Shown here: positions 26,605 to 35,264 of the stretch, one piece after another
Layout: the number at the start of each line of letters is the position of its first letter
Position numbering within the stretch: the stretch's first letter is position 1
NCBI GenBank assembly: GCA_016179225.1
Contig: JACORV010000102.1
Location: 1-46,803 of the forward strand
From: Gemmatimonadota bacterium
GTDB taxonomy: Bacteria; Gemmatimonadota; Gemmatimonadetes; Gemmatimonadales; JACORV01
Reading direction: 5' to 3'
DNA length: 46,803 bases
Translations under genes and position numbers: made by a program
The notes under the pieces: model-generated
What the model was told of the DNA's origin: nothing
Database searches by the model: none
Seen by the model: only the letters and a program-made list of their open reading frames with translations

Positions 26605-27954
26605 TCACATCTCCTCCACGAGGGTGCGGAACTGCCGGCCGCGGTCCTCGGCGCTCGTGAACATGTCGAAGCTCGCGCAGGCGGGAGAAAGCAGGACGGC
26701 GTCGCCCGGCTTCGCCAGCTCCCGGGCCCGCGCGATCACCGCCGGGAAATCACGGCCGCCCCGCACCACCGCGATCGCGCCATCGAGCGCTTTCGCGACG
26801 AGCGGCTCCGCTTCGCCGTAGGCCACGACGGCCCGCGCCCCGCGCAGGGCGCTTCGAAGCTCAGTGAAGTCGCCCCCCTTGTCCTTCCCCCCGACCACCA
26901 GCACGACGGGCCGCTCGATGCTCCGGATCGCCGAGAGGCACGAGGAGACGGTCGTCGCCTTGGAATCGTTGACCCAGAGCACGCCACCTACCTCGCGCAC
27001 GGGCTCGAGCCGGTGCGGGAGAGGCCGGAACGTTCCAAGCGCCCGCGCGAGGATCTCCCGATCCAACTCCGGAGGCAGGGCCAGCAGGGCGGCAAGGGCG
27101 TTAGTGACGTTGTGATCGCCGAGGAGCGCGAGGTCGGCGCGGCGCAGGAGCGGGATGCCTCGCAGCGCCAGCCACCCGGCGGCGCGATCGAAAAACCCAT
27201 CGGCGGCGCGGCGCTCCAGCGAGAACCGCTCCTGGACCCCGGGCACCGCCGCCGTCATGGAGAGAACCGCGCGGTCGTCGCCGTTCACGACCCAGCGGCT
27301 CTCGGGCGATGCGTGACGAAAGAGCAGCGCCTTGTCGGCGTAGTAGGCCTCGACGGACGCGTACCGGTCGAGGTGGTCGGCCGAGAGGTTGGTGAGCACG
27401 CCCACCGCCGGACGAAGCTCCGGGCAGTCGTGCAGCTGGAACGAGCTGGCCTCCACGGAGAGCCACGACGGAGGTGGGCCCGCGAGCGCTAGGTCGGAGA
27501 GGGGGCGGCCGATGTTACCCGCCGCCGCGGCCGGCCCGAGGCCGGCCTCGCCCAGCACGTGCGCCACGATCGCCGACGTCGTGGACTTGCCCTTGGTGCC
27601 CGTGGTGACGATGAGTCGCGAGCCCTCGAGGAAACGCGCGGCGAGGTCGAGCTCCGAGATCACGGGCACGCCCGCCCCGGTCGCGGCGACGACGGGCTCC
27701 GCGTGGGGCGGGACGCCGGGCGAGAGGACCACGAGCGCCGCCCGCGCGATCCGCCCGAGGTCGTGGCCGTCCAGCCGTACCTCGCACCCCTCGGCACGCA
27801 GCTCGGCCGCCGTTTCCACGAGCGCCACGCTCTCCGCTTGGTCGGAACCGTACACGCGCAGCCCGTGACGCCTCAAGAGCAGGCACGCGGCCTTCCCGCT
27901 GCGCGCGAGACCGATCACCGCGACTTCGCTCCGCCGCCACGCCTCGGGGATCAC
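26605..27954 (-). CDS. murD: UDP-N-acetylmuramoylalanine--D-glutamate ligase MurD
   Basis: VAVIGLARSGKAACLLLRRHGLRVYGSD, VTTGTKGKSTTSAIVAHVLGEAG, VEASSFQLHDCPELRPAVGVLTNLSADHLDRY, LWVNDSKATTVSSCLSAI. GTG 27954 overlaps the mraY stop (GTGA). Confidence 0.95.
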   Translation of the reverse strand: MIPEAWRRSEVAVIGLARSGKAACLLLRRHGLRVYGSDQAESVALVETAAELRAEGCEVRLDGHDLGRIARAALVVLSPGVPPHAEPVVAATGAGVPVISELDLAARFLEGSRLIVTTGTKGKSTTSAIVAHVLGEAGLGPAAAAGNIGRPLSDLALAGPPPSWLSVEASSFQLHDCPELRPAVGVLTNLSADHLDRYASVEAYYADKALLFRHASPESRWVVNGDDRAVLSMTAAVPGVQERFSLERRAADGFFDRAAGWLALRGIPLLRRADLALLGDHNVTNALAALLALPPELDREILARALGTFRPLPHRLEPVREVGGVLWVNDSKATTVSSCLSAIRSIERPVVLVVGGKDKGGDFTELRSALRGARAVVAYGEAEPLVAKALDGAIAVVRGGRDFPAVIARARELAKPGDAVLLSPACASFDMFTSAEDRGRQFRTLVEEM

Positions 27955-29075
27955 CGGATCTTGAGCGTCGAGAGCGCGACCAGCGCGCAAAGCAGACCGA
28001 GAATGTAGAACCGCGTCACCACCGTGGACTCGTGCCAGCCCAGCTGCTCAAAATGGTGGTGGAGGGGCGCCATCCGGAAGACGCGGTGCTGCTCGGCGAA
28101 CGGCCTCCCGTAGCGCCGCATCCGGTACTTGAAGACACGCCGCTGGATCATCACCGACAGCGTCTCGGCGGCGAACACGCCGCCCACCAGCAGGAGCAGG
28201 AACTCCGACTTCAGCAGGATGGCCACCGTGCCGAGCGCCCCGCCGATGGCGAGCGCGCCGGTGTCGCCCATGATCACCTTGGCGGGGTGCGCATTGAACC
28301 AGAGGAAGCCGATGCAGCCGCCCATCAGGCTGGCGCAGAAGATCGCCAGCTCCCCGGAGCCCGGGAGGTAGAACACCTTGAGGTATTCCGACGTGTCGGT
28401 GCGTCCAAAGACGTACGCGAACGCCGCGAAGGTGATCGCCGAGATCGCGCTCAAGCCCGCAGCGAGACCGTCCAGGCCGTCGGTGAGGTTCACCGCGTTG
28501 GACGTGCCCGTGACGACGAACGTCACGAATCCGACGTAGAGCGGCCACCAGAGCACTATGTACACGTACTTGAAGAACGGCACCGTCGTCGCCGTGGAAG
28601 GGAGCACCGTCCCGGTCCAGGGGAAGGCGAGCAGCAGGCTGGAGAGCGCGAGACCGAAGACGATCTGCCCGGCGAGCTTGTAGCGCGCCACCAACCCGCG
28701 GGAGCTGTGCTGGACTACCTTGAGGTAGTCGTCCACGAGGCCGATGGCGCCCATCCACACCGTGGCGAAGAGCGCGACCAGGACGAAACGGTTGTCGAGC
28801 CTGGCCCACAGCAGCGTGGGCACGAGGGTGGCGATGATGATGATCAGGCCCCCCATCGTCGGCGTGCCGCGCTTGCCCAGATGGGTCGCGGGCCCTTCGC
28901 TGCGCACGATCTGCCCGATCTTATGCGCGCGCAGCCGCTCGATGATCGCGGGCCCCAGGAAGAACGCGAGCAGCAGCGCGGTCACCGTGGCCGCCGCGGC
29001 ACGGAACGAGATGTAGGTCACCAGGTTGGCGAGCGAGAGCTCGCGGGCGTACGGATAGAGCAGGTGATAGAGCAC
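27951..29075 (-). CDS. mraY: phospho-N-acetylmuramoyl-pentapeptide-transferase MraY
   Basis: ATHLGKRGTPTMGGLIIIIATLVPTLLWA, NAVNLTDGLDGLAAGLSAI, WFNAHPAKVIMGDTGALAIGGALG, MAPLHHHFEQLGWHESTVVTRFYI. GTG 29075 overlaps the murF stop (TAGTG). Confidence 0.97.
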   Translation of the reverse strand: MLYHLLYPYARELSLANLVTYISFRAAAATVTALLLAFFLGPAIIERLRAHKIGQIVRSEGPATHLGKRGTPTMGGLIIIIATLVPTLLWARLDNRFVLVALFATVWMGAIGLVDDYLKVVQHSSRGLVARYKLAGQIVFGLALSSLLLAFPWTGTVLPSTATTVPFFKYVYIVLWWPLYVGFVTFVVTGTSNAVNLTDGLDGLAAGLSAISAITFAAFAYVFGRTDTSEYLKVFYLPGSGELAIFCASLMGGCIGFLWFNAHPAKVIMGDTGALAIGGALGTVAILLKSEFLLLLVGGVFAAETLSVMIQRRVFKYRMRRYGRPFAEQHRVFRMAPLHHHFEQLGWHESTVVTRFYILGLLCALVALSTLKIR

Positions 29076-30445
29076 TAGTGCGCCTCGCCAGCGGCGTGGT
29101 CCGGCCAAAGGAGCGGGAACAGGCGCTCGAGGGCCACGCCCCGCGACGCCTTGAACAGTACCACGTCCCCGGGCCGAAGCTTCGCCTTGAGCGGGTCCGC
29201 AACAGCTTCGGGGGTGTCGCCCAGCAACAGCTTCTTGGCCTTGATCCGGTTCTTGAGCTCCCGGAACGCCGGAACGAACTCACCGACCGCGGCCACCAAG
29301 TCGGGCTTGGCCGCGAGCACCGCTCCAGCCGCTTCCCGGTGTAGCGCCGAAGACGCGGCACCCAGCTCGCGCATGGTCCCCACCACGACCACCGCACGCC
29401 GGCCCCCGCGCACCCTGGCCAGCAGCTCGAGCGCCGCCCGCAGCGAGTTCGGGTTCGCGTTGTAGCAGTCGTTGATCACGGTCAGGCCTTCGACCTCGAA
29501 CATCTCACCGCGGCCGCCCGGGAGGCGGGCCGCCTGGAGCGCCGGGGCCGCCTCTGAGAGCGGCACGCCGAGGGCGTCCGCGACCGCGAGCGCGATCAGC
29601 GCATTGTCCACCATGTGACGCCCCCGAAGCGGCAGCTCGACCTCGACGCCTTTCACCTGGAAGCGCGGCCGTCCATCATCGAGCAGCGTGACGTTTTCGG
29701 CGGTCCAGTCGGCAGGCGCGTCGAGGCCGGCGGTCACGACGCGCTTGGAGGCGCGGCCCGCCGCCTCGGCCAGGGCCGTCGGCTTCACACCTACCACCGC
29801 CGTCGCCGCGCCCGCGAGCAGCGCGACCTTCTCCTGGAGCACCTGCTCCACCCCGCCGAAGCCCTCCAAGTGGCCGGCGTCCACGTTCGTCACGACCGCG
29901 AGGTCGGGGCGCACGATCTCCCGCAGGCGCGGAATCTCGCCGCGCACGCTCGCGCCACACTCGACCACCATCGCCTCCGCCTCGACCGGGGCGGCGAGCA
30001 CGGTAAGGGGGACACCTACCAAGTTGTTGAGGTTCCGCTCGGACTTATGGACCCGGAGCTTCGCGCCCAGCGCGGCGGCGATCAGCTCCCTGGTGCTCGT
30101 CTTCCCGTTCGTACCGGTCACGGCCACGACCGGCCCGGCGAACTGGTCGCGCCGGTGGCGCGCCAGGCAGCCGAGCGCGACGAGCGTGTCGTCCACGTCG
30201 AACCAGTCGAAGCCGGGCCAGCGCGGCGTGCCACGGCGGACGATCACGCCGCCCACACCCGCGAGCCGCGCGTCGCCGAGGTAGTCGTGCGCGTCGAACC
30301 GCTCGCCCCTGAGCGCGACGAAGAGCTCACCCTCCCTGAGCGTCCGCGTGTCGGTCGAGAGGCCGGTGTAGGCGTGGTCCCAGGTCGCGGCTGGCAAGCC
30401 GAGCGCCTGCGTGACCAGCTGGGCGGTCCAGCCGAAAGCCGTCAT
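29075..30445 (-). CDS. murF: UDP-MurNAc-tripeptide--D-Ala-D-Ala ligase MurF
   Basis: LREGELFVALRGERFDAHDYLGDA, VVAVTGTNGKTSTRELIAAALG, VINDCYNANPNSLRAALELLA, VVVVGTMRELGAASSALHREA. Confidence 0.96.
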   Translation of the reverse strand: MTAFGWTAQLVTQALGLPAATWDHAYTGLSTDTRTLREGELFVALRGERFDAHDYLGDARLAGVGGVIVRRGTPRWPGFDWFDVDDTLVALGCLARHRRDQFAGPVVAVTGTNGKTSTRELIAAALGAKLRVHKSERNLNNLVGVPLTVLAAPVEAEAMVVECGASVRGEIPRLREIVRPDLAVVTNVDAGHLEGFGGVEQVLQEKVALLAGAATAVVGVKPTALAEAAGRASKRVVTAGLDAPADWTAENVTLLDDGRPRFQVKGVEVELPLRGRHMVDNALIALAVADALGVPLSEAAPALQAARLPGGRGEMFEVEGLTVINDCYNANPNSLRAALELLARVRGGRRAVVVVGTMRELGAASSALHREAAGAVLAAKPDLVAAVGEFVPAFRELKNRIKAKKLLLGDTPEAVADPLKAKLRPGDVVLFKASRGVALERLFPLLWPDHAAGEAH

Positions 30446-31902
30446 CGGGCCAGCGTCTGCACGGCTTCGGCCACGACCTCGCGCTCGTCGAACGGCACCC
30501 TCTCCGTGCCCAGAACCTGGTAAATCTCGTGGCCCTTTCCCGCGAGGAGGATCGTGTCGTCCGGCCGCGCGATGCTGATGGCGCGTGCGATCGCCTCGCG
30601 GCGATCCACGATCCTGAGGTGCGGGGCGTCACCCATCCCCTCCTCCACGTCGTCGAGGATGCGCTCGGGGGACTCGGTCCGCGGGTTGTCCGACGTCAGG
30701 ATCGCGAGATGGGCGCCCTTGGCGGCGATGGCGCCCATCACGGGGCGCTTGCCGCGGTCGCGGTCGCCGCCGCACCCGAACACCACGAGCAGTCGGCCCC
30801 CAGTGAGCGGCCGCGCCGCCGCGAGCGCGCGCTCGAGCGCGTCGGGCGTGTGCGCGTAGTCGCGCAGGACGACGCATGGAGCCTCGGCGACACGCTCCAT
30901 GCGGCCGAGGACCTGCGGCGTAAGGCCGAGGCGTGCACCTACTTCTTCGACGTCCCGGCCGAGCGCAATGGCGGCCGCCGCCGCGCCGAGCGCGTTCTCG
31001 ACGTTGAAGCGGCCGAGGAGCGGCAGCGCGACCTGGGCGAATTTGCCCCGCGCCGTCATGGTGAAGCGCATCCCCTTCGCGTCGCCCTCGATCGCCGAGG
31101 CACGCACGTCGGCCGGCAGGTCGATGCCGAAGGTGAGGCGCTCCGGCCGGGGGGGGAGGCGCTGCCACGCCGGATCGTCGGCGTTGGTGATCTCGAAGCC
31201 GCCGACCGCGAGGTAGCTAGACAGCTTGAGCTTCGCACCCAGATACGACGCCTCGTCCTTGTGGTAGTCCAGGTGGTCGCGCGTGAGGTTCGTGTACACG
31301 GCGGCGCGGAAGGCGAGCCCGTAGATGCGGTCTTGATCGAGGCTGTGGGAAGAGGCTTCGATCGCCACGGTCTTGCAGCCGGACTCCCGCAGCGCAGCGA
31401 GCGCGGCCTGCAGCTCCACCGGCCCGGGCGTGGTGAGCTGCCCGGTGTCCGGAAGCATTCTACCCCCGCCGTCGATCGCCCCGAGCGTGCCGATGGACCC
31501 GGCCGGCGCCCGGTCGCCGAAGACGTGGCGGAGCAGGTGCGCGGTCGTGGTCTTGCCGTTGGTCCCGGTGACGGCGACGAGCTCCAGGCCGTAGACCGGA
31601 TCCCCGAAGTGGAGGGAGGCCGCGATGGCCGCGGCGTGGCGCCCGTTATGGACCTCGATCTGCGGGATGGCGACGCCTCCCACGCGGCGCTCGACCACCG
31701 CGCACACTACACCCTCGTGCTCCGCGGCGGGCAGGAAAGCATGGCCGTCTACAGTCGACCCGGCATAGGCCACGAAGAGCCCGCCTGGTGCAACCGTCCG
31801 GCTATTGGTGGTAACGGCGGCGATCTCGACGGGTACGCCGTCGGGCCAGCGCACCAGCTGGCCGGCCGCCGCGAGCCGCTCCCTCAGCGCGTCAGCCCGC
31901 AC
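30442..31902 (-). CDS. murE: UDP-MurNAc-L-Ala-D-Glu--2,6-diaminopimelate ligase MurE
   Basis: GGLFVAYAGSTVDGHAFLPAA, VAVTGTNGKTTTAHLLRHVFG, VAIEASSHSLDQDRIYGLAFRAAVYTNLTRDHLDYH, CVVLRDYAHTPDALERALAAAR, LTSDNPRTESPERILDDVEEGM (DNPR motif of mDAP-adding enzymes). GTG start. Confidence 0.96.
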   Translation of the reverse strand: MRADALRERLAAAGQLVRWPDGVPVEIAAVTTNSRTVAPGGLFVAYAGSTVDGHAFLPAAEHEGVVCAVVERRVGGVAIPQIEVHNGRHAAAIAASLHFGDPVYGLELVAVTGTNGKTTTAHLLRHVFGDRAPAGSIGTLGAIDGGGRMLPDTGQLTTPGPVELQAALAALRESGCKTVAIEASSHSLDQDRIYGLAFRAAVYTNLTRDHLDYHKDEASYLGAKLKLSSYLAVGGFEITNADDPAWQRLPPRPERLTFGIDLPADVRASAIEGDAKGMRFTMTARGKFAQVALPLLGRFNVENALGAAAAAIALGRDVEEVGARLGLTPQVLGRMERVAEAPCVVLRDYAHTPDALERALAAARPLTGGRLLVVFGCGGDRDRGKRPVMGAIAAKGAHLAILTSDNPRTESPERILDDVEEGMGDAPHLRIVDRREAIARAISIARPDDTILLAGKGHEIYQVLGTERVPFDEREVVAEAVQTLAR

Positions 31903-33841
31903 GCGCCGTTTCCGCGTGGATGACGACGGTGCTGCCGCGCGGCGCGCGCGCGCCAGCCGCAGGCGTCGTCGCCGCCACCCTCCCCCACCCCTCGATCCTC
32001 ACGCGGAAGCCGCTCCGGTGCAGCGCGCGCGTCGCCGCGCGGACCGGCAGCCCGGCCACGGCGGGGACGGACCGCACCCCGTCGCCTGCCGCGGCGCCGC
32101 CCGCATCGCGGGCGGAGGGCGGCCAAGCGACGACCACCAGCGGGGTGACACCCACCACGGCCTCCGTCGGGCCAGCCGTGGGGACTCGTCGCCGCGAGAG
32201 CCGGCTGCGATCGAGCGTCACATTCGGCGTCGCGAGGGCCGCCTCGAGGATGGTGCGCGTCACCGGCGCCGCCGCCGCTCCGCCGAAGTAATCGCCCTCC
32301 GGATCGTCGATCTTCACCACGAGCACCAGCTGCGGGTCCACCGCGGGAAAGAGTCCCACGAAGCTGGCGGTGTGGTGTCCCTCGACGTAACGCCCCCGGA
32401 TATTGCGGCGCGCCGTCCCCGTTTTGCCCGCCACGGCGTACGTGCCGAGGGCCGCCTGCCGTCCCGTCCCCTCCTCGACCACCCCACGCAGCATGTGCGC
32501 CAGCTGGGATGCCACCTCGGGCGTGACTACCCGGCGCACCGGGCGCGGCACGTGCCGCCACCGGACGGCGCCGTCTGCGCCACGCACTTCCCGCGCCAGC
32601 GTCGGCTCGAGGAGGAGACCGCCGTTGGCGAAGACCCCGTAGGCCGCCGCGAGCTGGAGCGGTGTCACCGCCAGCTCGTAGCCCATGGCGAGGCTCGCCG
32701 GACTCTCCAGAGTCCAATGCTTCGGCGATCGAAGCCGCCCTGCGGCCTCGCCCGGAAGCTCGAGGCCCGTCTGCGCGCCGAAGCCGAAGTCGCGCAACGC
32801 CTCGTACTGCTCGACGGCCGTAAGACGCGAGCCGAGCTTGGCGATGCCGATATTGCTCGAGAGCCGGATCACGTCGGAGAGGGTGAGCGTCCCCGCGCCG
32901 TGGACGTCGTGGATCACGCGCTCACCAAGCCGGTAGTTGCCGTGCTCGGCAAAGACCGTGTCGTTCGGCGTGGCCCTCCCGAGCCGGAGCAGCGCCGCCG
33001 CGGTGAAAGGCTTGGCGGTGGAGCCGGGCTCGAAAGCGTCGCCGACGATACCGCCGCCGGCCTCGGCGTCGCGCCGTACGCTCGCCATCGCCAGCGCCTC
33101 CCCGGTCTCAGGCTGGAGGATGACGACGTCGCCGCCTGCCGCGTGGGCGTCGGCGACCGCGCCGCCCAGTGCGCGCTCGGCGATTTCCTGGAGCTCAGCG
33201 TCGAGAGAGAGCATGAGATCGGCGCCGTCAACCGGCTCGGCGGCGGGCCGTGACGGCGACGGATAGGTGCGGCCGCGGTGGTCGCGGAGCATGACCGCAG
33301 TCCCGGCGCGGCCGGCCAACACCGAGTCGAAGGAGCGCTCGAGCCCGCTCGCCCCGCGCCCGCGGGCGTCCACCCGCCCGACGATCTGACGCGCCAGGTC
33401 GCGCCGCGGATAAAAGCGCTCGAGGCGGCGCCGCAGATACACGCCGCGCAGGTTCTTCAGCGGCGCCACTGCGGTCCACCCGTACGGCCCTGGCCACTCG
33501 AACCACACGCGACCCGATCGGATCGCCGACGCGATCGCCGGCCGCGGCCGGTCGAGGGCACGCGCCAGCAGCTCCGCCGCGCGGCCGGGGTCGTCCAGCT
33601 CCCGGGGAGCGAGGCCGACCGCGAAAGTCTCCCGGGAAAGGGCGAGCGCCACGCCGTTGCGGTCGTACAGCGTGCCACGCCGGGCCGGGAGCGCCACGGG
33701 CGTGGTCTGTTGCGCGGCCGCCCGCGCGCGCCACGCCCGTCCCTGCACGAGCTGCAGCTGCGCGGCCCGAACGAGGACGGCCGCCGCCGCCAGGCTGAAG
33801 CCGGTCGCAATCAGCGCGATGCGCGAAGGAACCCGTAGCAC
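31892..33841 (-). CDS. ftsI: penicillin-binding protein 2/3 (FtsI/SpoVD type) with C-terminal PASTA domain
   Basis: RRGTLYDRNGVALALS, FEPGSTAKPFTAAALLRLG (Ser active site), LSSNIGIAKLG, VAGKTGTARRNIRG; C-term VPAVAGLPVRAATRALHRSGFRVRIEG… PASTA-like. Confidence 0.93.
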   Translation of the reverse strand: MLRVPSRIALIATGFSLAAAAVLVRAAQLQLVQGRAWRARAAAQQTTPVALPARRGTLYDRNGVALALSRETFAVGLAPRELDDPGRAAELLARALDRPRPAIASAIRSGRVWFEWPGPYGWTAVAPLKNLRGVYLRRRLERFYPRRDLARQIVGRVDARGRGASGLERSFDSVLAGRAGTAVMLRDHRGRTYPSPSRPAAEPVDGADLMLSLDAELQEIAERALGGAVADAHAAGGDVVILQPETGEALAMASVRRDAEAGGGIVGDAFEPGSTAKPFTAAALLRLGRATPNDTVFAEHGNYRLGERVIHDVHGAGTLTLSDVIRLSSNIGIAKLGSRLTAVEQYEALRDFGFGAQTGLELPGEAAGRLRSPKHWTLESPASLAMGYELAVTPLQLAAAYGVFANGGLLLEPTLAREVRGADGAVRWRHVPRPVRRVVTPEVASQLAHMLRGVVEEGTGRQAALGTYAVAGKTGTARRNIRGRYVEGHHTASFVGLFPAVDPQLVLVVKIDDPEGDYFGGAAAAPVTRTILEAALATPNVTLDRSRLSRRRVPTAGPTEAVVGVTPLVVVAWPPSARDAGGAAAGDGVRSVPAVAGLPVRAATRALHRSGFRVRIEGWGRVAATTPAAGARAPRGSTVVIHAETARAG

Positions 33842-33845
33842 GCCG

Positions 33846-34130
33846 TTACCGGGGACGAGGGTCCTGCAGAATGATGATCTCGGAGTCCTGAGGCAAGCGC
33901 AGACCGAGGCGGTGCTCGGCGAGCGGCACCAGCACCGCTCGGCTCTTCGCCTTTAGGATCTCGCCCGCGGCCGCGGCTTTCGACAGCTCGAGCGCCCCGC
34001 GCGCCACCTCGAGCGCCCGGAGCTCGTCGGCCGCGGCCCGCGCCGCGGTCTGCCGCCACACCACGATCCACGCCACCAGCAGGAAACTGGTGAGCCAGAG
34101 GGCGAGCCAATGGCGGCCCCTGAGCGTCAC
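33846..34130 (-). CDS. ftsL: FtsL-like small bitopic division protein
   Basis: GTG 34130 overlaps the rsmH stop (GTGA): VTLRGRHWLALWLTSFLLVAWIVVWRQTAARAAADELRALEVARGALE… one TM plus coiled coil; position between rsmH and ftsI. Confidence 0.7.
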   Translation of the reverse strand: MTLRGRHWLALWLTSFLLVAWIVVWRQTAARAAADELRALEVARGALELSKAAAAGEILKAKSRAVLVPLAEHRLGLRLPQDSEIIILQDPRPR

Positions 34131-35071
34131 GCCGACTTCCGGAACGCGCGCAGCCGCGCGCTGCGCGCGCGAGAATTGGCCGCTACCTCTCGCGCTGCTG
34201 GAGTGATGGCGCGCTTCGTCACCACCGTTCCCAGCGCGCGGCCACGGCACGTGCAGACCGGCTGGGCCGGCGGACACACGCACGCGCGCGCCCATTCGCG
34301 AAACGCATGTTTCACGACGCGATCCTCGCCGGAATGGTAGCTGATGACGGCGATGATGCCGCCGGGGACCAGGAGACCGAGCAGGTCCGGCAGCGCCTGC
34401 GCCAGACGTTCCAGCTCCCCGTTGACGGCGATGCGCACCGCCTGGAAGAGGCGCGCGAAGGCGGCGGGCCCGCTGCGCGGGCCGAGCACGGCGCGGATCG
34501 CGTTCACGAGATCGTCGCTCACCGCGAACGGGTGGACGGCGCGGCGTCGCGCGATCTCGCGTGCCAGGGCACGCGCCCGGGGCTCGTCGCCGTAGTCGGC
34601 CAGCGCCGCCATGAGATCCTCCGGGGGCGCGCCGTTCAGCCAGTCGGCGGCATTCGGGCCGTGGCCTGCAGTCATCCGCATGTCGAGCGGCGCACCGGGG
34701 CGGAAGGTGAACCCACGGGCCGCATCGTCGATCTGGGGAGAGGAGAGTCCGAGGTCGAGGAGCACGCCGTCGGGCGTGAAGGCTGCGATGTCGGGGTCGG
34801 CGGCGGCGGCCGTGAAATCGAGCTGGCGCACGGTCGCGGCCTCGCCGAGCTCCCGGCGCGCGGCGCGCACGGCCTCGGGGTCGCGGTCGATCGCGATCAC
34901 GCGCGCGCCGCCCTGGGCGAGCCGACTCGCGTGCCCGCCCGCGCCCGCCGTGCCGTCCAGAACGCGGCGGCACCCGACCAGCAGCGCGGCGACTTCGTCG
35001 AGCAGCACGCTCATGTGCTGGAAGCCCGCCGGAGCGCCGGCGGGTTGCGGCTGGCGCGCCCCATCGCCCAT
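34127..35071 (-). CDS. rsmH: 16S rRNA (cytosine1402-N4)-methyltransferase RsmH (MraW)
   Basis: FQHMSVLLDEVAALLV, VLDGTAGAGGHASRLAQGGARVIAIDRDPEAVRAA, LLDLGLSSPQIDDAARGFTFRPGAPLDMRM, LVPGGIIAVISYHSGEDRVVKHAFREWA. Confidence 0.96.
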   Translation of the reverse strand: MGDGARQPQPAGAPAGFQHMSVLLDEVAALLVGCRRVLDGTAGAGGHASRLAQGGARVIAIDRDPEAVRAARRELGEAATVRQLDFTAAAADPDIAAFTPDGVLLDLGLSSPQIDDAARGFTFRPGAPLDMRMTAGHGPNAADWLNGAPPEDLMAALADYGDEPRARALAREIARRRAVHPFAVSDDLVNAIRAVLGPRSGPAAFARLFQAVRIAVNGELERLAQALPDLLGLLVPGGIIAVISYHSGEDRVVKHAFREWARACVCPPAQPVCTCRGRALGTVVTKRAITPAAREVAANSRARSARLRAFRKSA

Positions 35072-35104
35072 CAGCTGTCACCTTTCATGCGTCACGCAAA
35101 TGAA

Positions 35105-35134
35105 ACGCCCCGCCTGCCTCGGCAGGAGGGGCGT
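35105..35134 (-). terminator. stem-loop between tRNA-Asp and rsmH (rho-independent-like)
   Basis: acgccccgcctgcctcggcaggaggggcgt is a near-perfect inverted repeat; on the minus strand it is followed by TTTCATTT. Confidence 0.55.
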
Positions 35135-35137
35135 GGA

Positions 35138-35214
35138 TGGCGGGGCTGACGGGGCTCGAACCCGCGACCTCCGGTGTGACAGACCGGCACTCTAACCAGC
35201 TGAGCTACAGCCCC
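35138..35214 (-). tRNA. tRNA-Asp (anticodon GTC), CCA encoded
   Basis: Reverse strand GGGGCTG TA GCTC AGCTGGTTA GAGT…CCGGT CTGTCAC ACCGG…GGGTTCGAGCCC…CAGCCCC G CCA; full cloverleaf pairing. Confidence 0.95.
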
Positions 35215-35231
35215 CCGCGGCCAAGCCTTTC

Positions 35232-35260
35232 AATATAGAAACCTCGGAGGCTCGCTACAA
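35232..35260 (-). promoter_or_regulatory. putative promoter of tRNA-Asp (and possibly the dcw operon)
   Basis: Reverse strand TTGTAG (35260-35255), N17, TATATT (35237-35232), 17 nt upstream of the tRNA 5' end. Confidence 0.5.
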
Positions 35261-35264
35261 GCGC

